Below the pieces are notes generated by a model. It searched no databases. It saw only the letters and a program-made list of their open reading frames with translations, and had not been told where the DNA came from. A DNA stretch of 64,000 nt, from contig JAUVVG010000008.1 of assembly GCA_030604735.1 (NCBI GenBank), forward strand, positions 46,210-110,209. Reading direction: 5' to 3'. This DNA comes from Azoarcus sp. (GTDB taxonomy: Bacteria > Pseudomonadota > Gammaproteobacteria > Burkholderiales > Rhodocyclaceae). The position numbers and the translations under genes are program-made. Shown here piece by piece: positions 37,829 to 45,468 of this stretch. Position 1 is the first letter of the stretch. Every line of letters begins with the position of its first letter.

Positions 37829-38802
37829 ACAAGGTCCGCTACCACATCCGGCACGACACCACCTACCGCTACGACCAGCCGGTCGGCGAATCCCACCAGT
37901 TGCTGAGGCTCGCTCCGCGCGACCTGCCCTGGCAACAGTGCGTCGCCCACCGTCTCGAGATCACCCCGGAGCCGACCCACTCGCGCGATTTCGTAGACAG
38001 CTTCGGCAACACGGTGCGGGCGCTGCATTTCGAGGCGGACCATGACCTGTTGTCGGTGCGCAGCGAGAGCTGGGTCGAACTACAGTCGCGCACGCTGCCG
38101 CCGGTGGAAGACTCGCCGCCCTGGGAGTCGGTGCGCGACATGTTGCGCTACCAGGCTGGCCGGCGCATGGATCCGGACACCTTGTTCGCCACCGCCTTCC
38201 TGTTCGAGTCCACCGATGTGCGGCTCAAGCGCGATTTCGCCGACTACGCCGGCGAGCGCTTCACGCCCGGGCTGCCCTTGCTGGCGGCGGTCGAGCACCT
38301 GATGCAGCGCATCTTCGAGGAATTCATCTTCGACCCGGAAGCGACCGAAGTCTCGACCCCGGTCACCGAGGTCTTCGCCAGCAAGCGCGGCGTGTGCCAG
38401 GACTTCGCCCACTTGATGATCTCCTGCCTGCGCTCGCTGGGCATTGCCGCGCGCTACATGAGCGGCTACTTGCTGACCCGGCCGCCACCCGGTCGCCCTC
38501 GCCTGATCGGCGCCGATGCGACCCATGCCTGGGTGTCGGTCTTTGTGCCGGGCTTGGGCTGGGCCGACTTCGATCCGACCAATGCGGTCCGGCCAGATCT
38601 CGAGCACATCACGATAGGCTGGGGTCGCGATTTCAGCGACATCTCGCCGATGCGCGGGGTCTTGCTCGGCGGCGGCGGCCACGAACCGGAGATCGCGGTC
38701 ACGGTCGTCCCGGAGGACGAGTTCGCCGAGCTCTATACCGACGCCGACCAGCCTGCGCTCGCCCTCGACCCGGTACCGGACCTGCGCATCTCGAATGGTT
38801 GA
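37825..38802 (+). CDS. Transglutaminase-like protease/amidase
   Basis: A 325-residue stand-alone transglutaminase-like protein: bacterial transglutaminase-N region (1-100) and core with Cys191 (KRGVCQDFAH), His234 (DATHAWVSV) and Asp250 (WADFDPTN). Stand-alone members accompany the permuted ATP-grasp/alpha-E genes and are thought to act as peptidases or amidases on the peptide product, rather than as cross-linkers. It overlaps the preceding gene (ATGA) and its own stop is immediately followed by the ATG of the deacetylase gene, so these three genes are tightly coupled. No signal peptide, so it should work in the cytoplasm. Confidence 0.92.
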   Translation: MNKVRYHIRHDTTYRYDQPVGESHQLLRLAPRDLPWQQCVAHRLEITPEPTHSRDFVDSFGNTVRALHFEADHDLLSVRSESWVELQSRTLPPVEDSPPWESVRDMLRYQAGRRMDPDTLFATAFLFESTDVRLKRDFADYAGERFTPGLPLLAAVEHLMQRIFEEFIFDPEATEVSTPVTEVFASKRGVCQDFAHLMISCLRSLGIAARYMSGYLLTRPPPGRPRLIGADATHAWVSVFVPGLGWADFDPTNAVRPDLEHITIGWGRDFSDISPMRGVLLGGGGHEPEIAVTVVPEDEFAELYTDADQPALALDPVPDLRISNG

Positions 38803-39705
38803 ATGAAGCTGCACTACGCAGATCACTTCGTGTTGCCGCTGCCGCCCGGCCATCGTTTTCCGATGGAGAAGTACGCCGGCTTGCGGGCGCGGCTGCAGTC
38901 CGAGAGCGGATTCCCGACCGAAGCGTTCGTCGTTCCCGACCCGGCCTCGGACCAGGACATCCTGCGCGCGCATGACGCGTCCTACCTGAAACGGGTCGTC
39001 GCTGGCACCCTCGATGCGGCCGAGCAGCGCAGGATAGGTTTTCCGTGGTCACCCGGCATGGTCGAGCGATCGCGGCGTTCGGCCGGCGCGACTCTCGCCG
39101 CTTGCCATCGTGCGCTGCGGGACGGCTGTTCCGCCAATCTGGCCGGCGGCACCCATCACGCCCACCGCGACTTCGGGTCCGGTTTCTGCGTCTTCAATGA
39201 TGCCGCGATCGCGGCGCTGTGGTTGCGGGATGCGGGATCGGCGAGGCGGATCGCGATCATCGACTGCGACGTCCATCAGGGCGACGGCACGGCCGCGATC
39301 CTGGCCGACGAAGCGGCGGTGTTCACCTTCAGCATCCATGGTGAGAAGAACTTCCCGTTCCGCAAGGTGCACTCGGACCTGGACATCGCGTTGCCGGACC
39401 GGACCGGCGACGAGGCCTACCTGGCCGCCCTGCGTGGCGCGCTCGACACGGTGTTCACCCGCCATCGGCCGGATTTCGTGATCTACCTCGCCGGTGCCGA
39501 CCCCTACCAGGGCGACCGGCTGGGCCGGCTGGACCTGAGCATCGCCGGCCTGCAGCAACGCGACCAGATGGTGCTGGAACACTGCCGCGGCCGCGATATT
39601 CCGGTCGCCATCGCGATGGCTGGCGGCTATGCTCACAACATCGACGAGACGGTCACCATCCACATGAACACCCTCCTGACCGCAGCGCACCTGTACGGTG
39701 TCTGA
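38803..39705 (+). CDS. Histone-deacetylase-family deacetylase (class IV-like)
   Basis: The 300-residue protein has the arginase/HDAC fold signatures: AGGTHHAHRDFGSGFCVFND with the twin His118-His119, the zinc ligands Asp156 and His158 in IDCDVHQGDGT, a third Asp in AGADPYQGD, and AMAGGYAHN near the end. Bacterial relatives are small HDAC11-like (class IV) or acetylpolyamine amidohydrolases, removing acetyl groups from amines or lysines. Its ATG directly follows the transglutaminase TGA with no base between. This suggests that the ligation system's product, or its target, carries an N-acetyl group; that is inference. Confidence 0.9.
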   Translation: MKLHYADHFVLPLPPGHRFPMEKYAGLRARLQSESGFPTEAFVVPDPASDQDILRAHDASYLKRVVAGTLDAAEQRRIGFPWSPGMVERSRRSAGATLAACHRALRDGCSANLAGGTHHAHRDFGSGFCVFNDAAIAALWLRDAGSARRIAIIDCDVHQGDGTAAILADEAAVFTFSIHGEKNFPFRKVHSDLDIALPDRTGDEAYLAALRGALDTVFTRHRPDFVIYLAGADPYQGDRLGRLDLSIAGLQQRDQMVLEHCRGRDIPVAIAMAGGYAHNIDETVTIHMNTLLTAAHLYGV

Positions 39706-39824
39706 CACGACCCCCGCCATGAAGCCGGCTAGCGAGCGACTCCAGACCGGATGCGCCGGAACGCGTCCCGGCACCAGCGTGCGCCCCACCTGCGGCCCCT
39801 CACGAACAAGAACGGAAACCTGCC

Positions 39825-40616
39825 ATGACCGACGAATCCCACATCGCCCTACTGATCGACGCCGACAACTGCCCGGCCTCGAAGATCGAGGTCATCCTCG
39901 ACGAGCTCGCCAAATATGGCGTCACCAACATCCGCCGCGCCTACGGCAACTGGAAAAGCACCGGGCTGAAGAGCTGGGAACAGGTCCTGCATGAATATGC
40001 GATCCAGCCGGTCCAGCAATTCGCCTATACCAAGGGCAAGAACGCGACCGACAGCGCGATGATCATCGACGCGATGGATCTGCTCTACAGCCAGAAGCTG
40101 GACGGGTTCTGCCTCGCCTCGTCGGATTCCGACTTCACGCCGCTGGTGATGCGCATCCGCGCCAACGGACTCAAGGTCTTCGGCTTCGGCGAGAAGAAGA
40201 CGCCGACCCCTTTCGTCAACGCCTGCTCCAAGTTCCTCTACCTGGAGAATCTCGGCATGCCCAGCCAGACCGAGGAGAAGCTGGATCCGGTCGAGCAGAA
40301 GAAGAGTGCCAAGGAACTGCGCGGCGATGCCAAGCTGATCAACCTGCTGCGCAGCGGCATCGAGGCGGCCGAAGACGACGACGGCTGGGCGGCGCTGGGG
40401 GCGATCGGCTCGCACATCGGCAACCAGACCTCCTTCGACCCGCGCAACTATGGATACAAGAAGCTCAGCGACCTGATATCGGCGATCGGCCTTTTCGAGT
40501 TGAAGAAGCTCAACAGCCAGCTCTATATCCGGGACAAGCGGGTACAGCAGAAGAGGCCCGCCGAGAAGCCTGCAGAGAAGCCCACAGAGAAACCCTCCGA
40601 CAAACCGGCTGCCTGA
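39825..40616 (+). CDS. NYN-domain protein with C-terminal LOTUS/OST-HTH domain
   Basis: The 263-residue protein has an N-terminal NYN (PIN-like, LabA type) nuclease fold with acidic residues in LIDADNCP, ATDSAMIIDAMDLLY and ASSDSDFTPLV. From about residue 165 it has an OST-HTH/LOTUS domain (DGWAALGAIGSHI ... YGYKKLSDLISAIGLF). A Lys/Pro/Glu tail of repeated EKP units (about 245-263) follows. NYN-LOTUS proteins are predicted RNA endonucleases or RNA binders. GGAAAC lies before the ATG. It is 119 bp after the deacetylase on the same strand, so it may or may not be in the same transcript. Confidence 0.88.
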   Translation: MTDESHIALLIDADNCPASKIEVILDELAKYGVTNIRRAYGNWKSTGLKSWEQVLHEYAIQPVQQFAYTKGKNATDSAMIIDAMDLLYSQKLDGFCLASSDSDFTPLVMRIRANGLKVFGFGEKKTPTPFVNACSKFLYLENLGMPSQTEEKLDPVEQKKSAKELRGDAKLINLLRSGIEAAEDDDGWAALGAIGSHIGNQTSFDPRNYGYKKLSDLISAIGLFELKKLNSQLYIRDKRVQQKRPAEKPAEKPTEKPSDKPAA

Positions 40617-40630
40617 GCGCGGCGGCCCGA

Positions 40631-41473
40631 GTGCGTCTTTATGGCATCGACTTCACCAGCGCGCCGCGTCCGGCCAAGCCGATCACGGTGGCGAGCGGGG
40701 TGATGATAGCGCGCGCGGTGCGACTCGACGAGGTGGAGACACTGCCCGACTGGCGGCGCTTCGAGACCTTCCTGAACCGACCTGGCCCATGGCTGGCGGC
40801 CTTCGACTTTCCATTCGGGCTGCCGAGGGAGGCCGTCACCGCCCTGGGCTGGCCGCGGGACTGGGCCTCTCTGGTCGAACATTGCGACGGCCTCGGCAAA
40901 CCGGCGTTTCGCGCCGCACTGGACGCCTACCGGCAAAGTCGCCCGGCCGGCCGGCGCTATGCCCATCGCGCCACCGACCGCCCGGCCGGATCGCACAGCC
41001 CGCTCAAGCTGGTCAACCCGCCGGTCGGGCTGATGTTTCTCGAAGGCGCGCCACGGCTGTTGCGCGCCGGTCTGAGCCTGCCCGGCATGCATGCGGGCGA
41101 TCCGGACAGGATCGCGATCGAGGCCTATCCGGGACGACTGGCCCGAGCGATCGAAGCCGGTTCCTACAAGAGCGACACGCGTGTCAAACAAACCCCGCAA
41201 CGCACGCTGGCCCGCGAGCGGATCCTGTCGGCGCTGACTACGGGTTCGAACCCGCTGGGCCTGCGACTCGTGCTCGACGCCCCGCTCGCGTCGACATTGA
41301 TCGCGGAGCCGGGCGCGGACCGTCTGGACGCCTGCCTCGCGCTGCTGCAGGCGGCCAGTGCGGCGCGGTCGGGCCGTCCCCGTTTTGGCCTGCCTGAGGC
41401 TTTCGATCCGATCGAAGGCTGGATCGCGACCGTGCCGCAACCGGACACGGTTTTTCGTGACAGATCGGCCTGA
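40631..41473 (+). CDS. DUF429 family protein
   Basis: The 280-residue protein begins LYGIDFTSAPRPAKPI and has AAFDFPFGLP and IAIEAYPGRLARAI, the conserved blocks of DUF429, which is predicted to have an RNase H-like nuclease fold with acidic residues at Asp6, Asp60 (approximate) and Glu in EAYPG. No experimental function is known to me. The start is a GTG at 40631, only 14 bp after the NYN gene, with no strong Shine-Dalgarno; an ATG in frame is not available early. It ends the co-directional run that began at 31867. Confidence 0.7.
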   Translation: MRLYGIDFTSAPRPAKPITVASGVMIARAVRLDEVETLPDWRRFETFLNRPGPWLAAFDFPFGLPREAVTALGWPRDWASLVEHCDGLGKPAFRAALDAYRQSRPAGRRYAHRATDRPAGSHSPLKLVNPPVGLMFLEGAPRLLRAGLSLPGMHAGDPDRIAIEAYPGRLARAIEAGSYKSDTRVKQTPQRTLARERILSALTTGSNPLGLRLVLDAPLASTLIAEPGADRLDACLALLQAASAARSGRPRFGLPEAFDPIEGWIATVPQPDTVFRDRSA

Positions 41474-41497
41474 ATGCCCCTATTTTCACCATGGGCT

Positions 41498-41525
41498 TTG
41501 TGACTCTGCCCAAACCGGGTATGCT
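41498..41525 (+). promoter_or_regulatory. Candidate promoter of the binding-protein/c-di-GMP gene set
   Basis: TTGTGA (41498-41503), 16 bp and TATGCT (41520-41525) is a weak sigma-70 match. An 8-bp inverted repeat CCGGGTAT (41515-41522) / ATACCCGG (41565-41572) spans the -10 and the leader and could be an operator or RNA stem. Confidence 0.35.
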
Positions 41526-41635
41526 TCCGGCCAGGACAAGAGAACAAGACATACTGCCTTGGTGATACCCGGCAGGACCATCGCAGGGACTCGATATCGT
41601 TCGGGTTGCGGGCACGCCCCCTTGTCGGAACAAAC

Positions 41636-42643
41636 GTGATACGACCCACTCCAAGCCCCGGGCGACCGGTCAGCCGCCGACACTTTCTGTGCGCAGCCTC
41701 CGCAGGCGCGGGTTTGTTATTGGGCGGTTTGAGCGGATGCCATGCGCCGTCAGCGCCCTTGCGTATCGCATCCAACGTCTGGCCCGGCTATGAGCCGATG
41801 TATCTCGCTCGCGACCTTGGCATGCTGGACGCCACCAAGGTCCGGTTGATCGAACTGCTGTCCGCCACCGACTGCCTCAGCGCACTCGCGGCCGGCACCA
41901 TCGACGGCGCTGGGCTGACCCTGGACGAGACCTTGTTCGCGCTATCCGAAGGCGTGGATCTGCACGTCGTGCTGGTTTTCAATTTTTCGTTCGGTGCCGA
42001 CATGCTGGTCGGGCGGGTCGGCATGCAGTCCCTGGCCGACCTGGCCGACAAGAGGGTCGGCCTGGAGTCGACCGCGGTCGGTGCCCTGATGCTGGCGGCG
42101 GCGCTAGAGCGCGCCGGCCTGACCAGCGCTGACATCGATCGGGTCGCCCTGCCGCACGATCGTCACCATCAGGCCTTCGTTTCCGGCGAGGTGGACGCCA
42201 TCGTGACCTTCGATCCGGTGGCGACCCAGTTGCTCGACAGCGGCGCGATCCGGCTGTTCGACAGCCGGGACATCCCTGACCGGATCGTGGACGTGCTCGC
42301 AGTCACCCCGTCTGCGCTGAACGACAACCCCCTTGCGATGCGACATCTGATCGGCGCCTACTTCGACGCACTCGACCACATCCAGCGCCAGCCGCTGGAC
42401 GCCGCCTACCGGATGGCACCGCGCATGGGCATACCGGTCAGTCAGGTCGCCTACGCCCAGGGTCGCCTGCGGGTGCCAGACCTGCGGGAGAACCGCAGAT
42501 TGCTCGGCGGCACGCCACCGATGCGGGCATCCACGACCGAACGCCTGATTTCGCTGATGCAGGCCGAACAGCTGATCGGCGAGGCGCCCGCCATCGGACA
42601 ATTGTTCGACCCCCGCTTCCTGCCGGAGGACGGGCAAAGATGA
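41636..42643 (+). CDS. ABC-type substrate-binding lipoprotein (NitT/TauT type)
   Basis: The 335-residue product (GTG at 41636) starts with twin-arginine-like SRRHFL, a hydrophobic stretch and a lipobox LSGC with Cys35, so it is a lipoprotein on the periplasmic side. The mature part begins LRIASNVWPGYEPMYLA, as in nitrate/taurine/thiamine-precursor binding proteins, with later LEWSL-like segments diverged. A TTG at 41606 would lengthen the N-terminus. No ABC permease or ATPase follows. Instead the stop overlaps the start of a GGDEF-EAL sensor protein by four bases (ATGA), so this protein probably delivers a ligand signal rather than cargo. Confidence 0.85.
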   Translation: MIRPTPSPGRPVSRRHFLCAASAGAGLLLGGLSGCHAPSAPLRIASNVWPGYEPMYLARDLGMLDATKVRLIELLSATDCLSALAAGTIDGAGLTLDETLFALSEGVDLHVVLVFNFSFGADMLVGRVGMQSLADLADKRVGLESTAVGALMLAAALERAGLTSADIDRVALPHDRHHQAFVSGEVDAIVTFDPVATQLLDSGAIRLFDSRDIPDRIVDVLAVTPSALNDNPLAMRHLIGAYFDALDHIQRQPLDAAYRMAPRMGIPVSQVAYAQGRLRVPDLRENRRLLGGTPPMRASTTERLISLMQAEQLIGEAPAIGQLFDPRFLPEDGQR

Positions 42644-45432
42644 GGGTGGGGCGGCTTTCGATCCGGTTGGGCCTGCCCGCCCTGATCCTGTTGGTGACGC
42701 TGACGGTCATCGGCGCGTCGATGCTGAATTCGGTCTGGCATGCCGACCAGTCCCTTAACACGCGGATCGAGTCGGAGTTGTTGCGCGATGCGAGTCGACT
42801 GGCGCGCATGGCCGAGCGCGAACTGCATCGCTCGCCGACGACGGTGGAAGCCGACCTGACGCATGTCGCGACCGACCATACGGTCAGCCGGATCGCCCTG
42901 ATCGGCGGCGACGGCGCGGTCCTGATGGCCAACCGTTTCGCCTGGAAGGGTATCGATGCCGCGGAGGTCATTCCCGAGCTCGACTGGGCGACCCTGCTCG
43001 CCACCCCGTCCCGACGGCCCGATCTGCGCATTTCGGACGACGGCAAGATGGCATCGGTCGCGATGCCGTTCCTGACCCCGGGCAACGACGAAAGCATTCG
43101 CGGGCTGGAACGCGGCGTCGTCTTCATCGAGTACGACCTGACCCATGCGCGGGCGACCGCCCGTGCCGAGCTGGTCGAAAGCCGTATTCCTGCGATCTCG
43201 GTCGGTGTCATCCTGCTGGTCGCACTTGCATTCTGGCTCCACCGGCATGTTTCCCGTCCGCTGGCGAATCTGGAGGCGACCGGGCTTGCCCTGGCGCGCG
43301 GGGAGCCCAGCCCCGGGGTCGCCGAGGAGGGACCCCGCGAGATCAAGCAGCTCGCCAGGGCCTTCAACACCATGGAGAGGCAGATCACCGCAACCCACTC
43401 GGCCTTGCGCGACAGCGAAGCCCGTTATCGCCAGACCTTCGATGCCCACCCCTTGCCGTTGTGGATACACGATCTCGACGACTCCCGCATCCTCGCGGTC
43501 AACGATACGGCGGTCCGGGTCTACGGCTACAGTCGCGCCCAGTTTCTGGAAATGAAGATGGACGACTTGCTGGCCAATCGGCCGAAGGATCGCCCGTCTC
43601 CGGTCGAGCAGGGTCCTGCGAAAGCCGGTGCCAGCCCGACGACCGTCGCGCATAGACTGCGAAGTGGCGAGATCAGGCAGGTCGAGGTGGTGTCACACCC
43701 GGTAGACTGGCTGGGCCATCGTGCCTGCCTGGTGACCGCACACGACATCACCGAACGCCTCAAGGCCGAGGACGACCTGCGTCTGGCCGCCGCCGCGTTC
43801 GAAACCTCCGAGGCCATCATCACCGACGCGAAAGGCGTGATCCTCAGGCTCAACCAGGCCTTCACCCGTATCACGGGGTATACCTCCGAGGATGCGATCG
43901 GACGCACGCCAGCCCTGCTCGAATCCGGCAGGCACGACAAGGCCTTTTTCGCCGGCCTGTGGACGGCGCTCGGCACCACCGGCCACTGGGAAGGCGAGGT
44001 CTGGAACAAGCGCAAGGACGGCCGGATATACCCGCAGTGGTTGTCGGCCCGCTCAGTGCGCAACGAACGCGGCGAGACCACCCATTTCGTCGCGAACTTC
44101 TTCGACCTGACCGAGAGCAAGGCGGCCGAGGAAACCATCCACCGCCTGTCCAATCATGATGCGCTGACCGATCTCCCCAACCGGACCCTGTTCCGCGACC
44201 GCCTCAACCAGGCCGTGGCCGCGGCCCGACGTTCCGGTCAGTGTGGCGCGGTGCTGCAGATCGATCTCGACCGGTTCAAGGCAATCAACGACGCGGTCGG
44301 CATCGCCGTAGGCGACGAGTTGCTGCGCCAGGTCGGCCAGCGCCTGCTCGAGGGGCTGCGCGAAGACGACACGCTGTCACGGCTGGGCGCGGACGAGTTC
44401 GCCGTGCTGCTGCCCAACCTGCCCCCGCCACCGGAGCGCGCGGCTCGCCGCGCCCATCTGGTCGCGCAGAAACTGCTTTCTACATTCAGCGAGTCTTTCT
44501 CGGTGGCGGGTGCGAGCTATCACCTGGCCGCGAGCATCGGCATCTCGCTGTTCCCGCAAGAACAGGAAGACGCCGACGACCTGATGCGGGAAGCCGATAC
44601 CGCGCTGCATGAAGCCAAGAACGGTGGCCGCAACATGGTGTGCTTTTTCGAGTCGGCGATGGGCGCGCAGGCCCGTTCGCGATTCACCCTGGAAGCTGAG
44701 TTGCGCCATGCGATCGAATCCGGCGAACTGCGGGTCTATCTGCAGCCCCAGACCGACCAGAACGGCAAGGTCCTCGCGGCCGAAGCGCTGGTGCGCTGGC
44801 TGCATCCACAGCGAGGCCTGGTGTCGCCCGCCATGTTCATCCCGGTCGCCGAACAAAGCGGCCTTATAGTCGCCCTCGGCGACTGGATGCTGGCGCGCTG
44901 CTGCGAAATCCTCGCACTGGAATCGGTCAACAGCATTGGGCTGCGGATCTCGGTGAATGTCAGCCCTCGCCAGTTCCGGCAGAGCGACTTCACCTTCCAT
45001 GTCAAGAACATCCTCGCCCAAAGCGGCGCAGACCCGACCCGTCTGGTTCTCGAGGTGACGGAAGGCATCATGCTGGACAACCTCGCCGACACCGTCGCCA
45101 AGATGACCGAACTGGCAACGCTGGGCATTCACTTCTCGATCGACGACTTCGGCACCGGTTATTCCTCGCTGGCCTATCTGAAGCAACTGCCGATTCACGA
45201 ACTCAAGGTGGACCGGACCTTCATCCAGGACGCGCCGACCGACCCGAACGACGCCGCCATCGTCGACTCGATTCTCGCCGTGGCGCGACATCTGAACCTG
45301 AGCGTGGTCGCGGAAGGCGTGGAAACGGAAGAGCAGGCCAACTTTCTGCGCCAACGTGGGAAAATGACCTTCCAGGGCTATCTGTTCGGACGACCCCAGC
45401 CCTTTGAGGAGTTCCTGTCCCGTTACACCTGA
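42640..45432 (+). CDS. Membrane sensor HAMP-PAS-PAS-GGDEF-EAL protein
   Basis: The 930-residue protein has a membrane helix at 7-28, a periplasmic domain to about 185, a second helix (186-204), a HAMP linker (to about 260), two PAS domains (about 262-375 and 380-495), GGDEF (about 505-665) and EAL (680-925). The GGDEF signature is GADEF (583-587), with an RxxD inhibitory site (574-577). The EAL half has intact EAL at 715-717, DDFGTG and EGVETEEQ, so net phosphodiesterase activity is likely, with the GGDEF perhaps a GTP-sensing or weak cyclase unit. It is translationally coupled to the upstream lipoprotein, and a PhnD/PAS gene lies 36 bp downstream. Confidence 0.92.
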   Translation: MRVGRLSIRLGLPALILLVTLTVIGASMLNSVWHADQSLNTRIESELLRDASRLARMAERELHRSPTTVEADLTHVATDHTVSRIALIGGDGAVLMANRFAWKGIDAAEVIPELDWATLLATPSRRPDLRISDDGKMASVAMPFLTPGNDESIRGLERGVVFIEYDLTHARATARAELVESRIPAISVGVILLVALAFWLHRHVSRPLANLEATGLALARGEPSPGVAEEGPREIKQLARAFNTMERQITATHSALRDSEARYRQTFDAHPLPLWIHDLDDSRILAVNDTAVRVYGYSRAQFLEMKMDDLLANRPKDRPSPVEQGPAKAGASPTTVAHRLRSGEIRQVEVVSHPVDWLGHRACLVTAHDITERLKAEDDLRLAAAAFETSEAIITDAKGVILRLNQAFTRITGYTSEDAIGRTPALLESGRHDKAFFAGLWTALGTTGHWEGEVWNKRKDGRIYPQWLSARSVRNERGETTHFVANFFDLTESKAAEETIHRLSNHDALTDLPNRTLFRDRLNQAVAAARRSGQCGAVLQIDLDRFKAINDAVGIAVGDELLRQVGQRLLEGLREDDTLSRLGADEFAVLLPNLPPPPERAARRAHLVAQKLLSTFSESFSVAGASYHLAASIGISLFPQEQEDADDLMREADTALHEAKNGGRNMVCFFESAMGAQARSRFTLEAELRHAIESGELRVYLQPQTDQNGKVLAAEALVRWLHPQRGLVSPAMFIPVAEQSGLIVALGDWMLARCCEILALESVNSIGLRISVNVSPRQFRQSDFTFHVKNILAQSGADPTRLVLEVTEGIMLDNLADTVAKMTELATLGIHFSIDDFGTGYSSLAYLKQLPIHELKVDRTFIQDAPTDPNDAAIVDSILAVARHLNLSVVAEGVETEEQANFLRQRGKMTFQGYLFGRPQPFEEFLSRYT

Positions 45433-45468
45433 TCGACACTTGGACCACAAAGCATGCGGAGAAACGGC

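Noticed and set aside
41474..41635. Possible c-di-GMP (GEMM) riboswitch before the binding-protein/GGDEF-EAL genes
   Set aside because: I looked for the conserved GEMM core and tetraloop receptor and did not find them; only an 8-bp inverted repeat is present.
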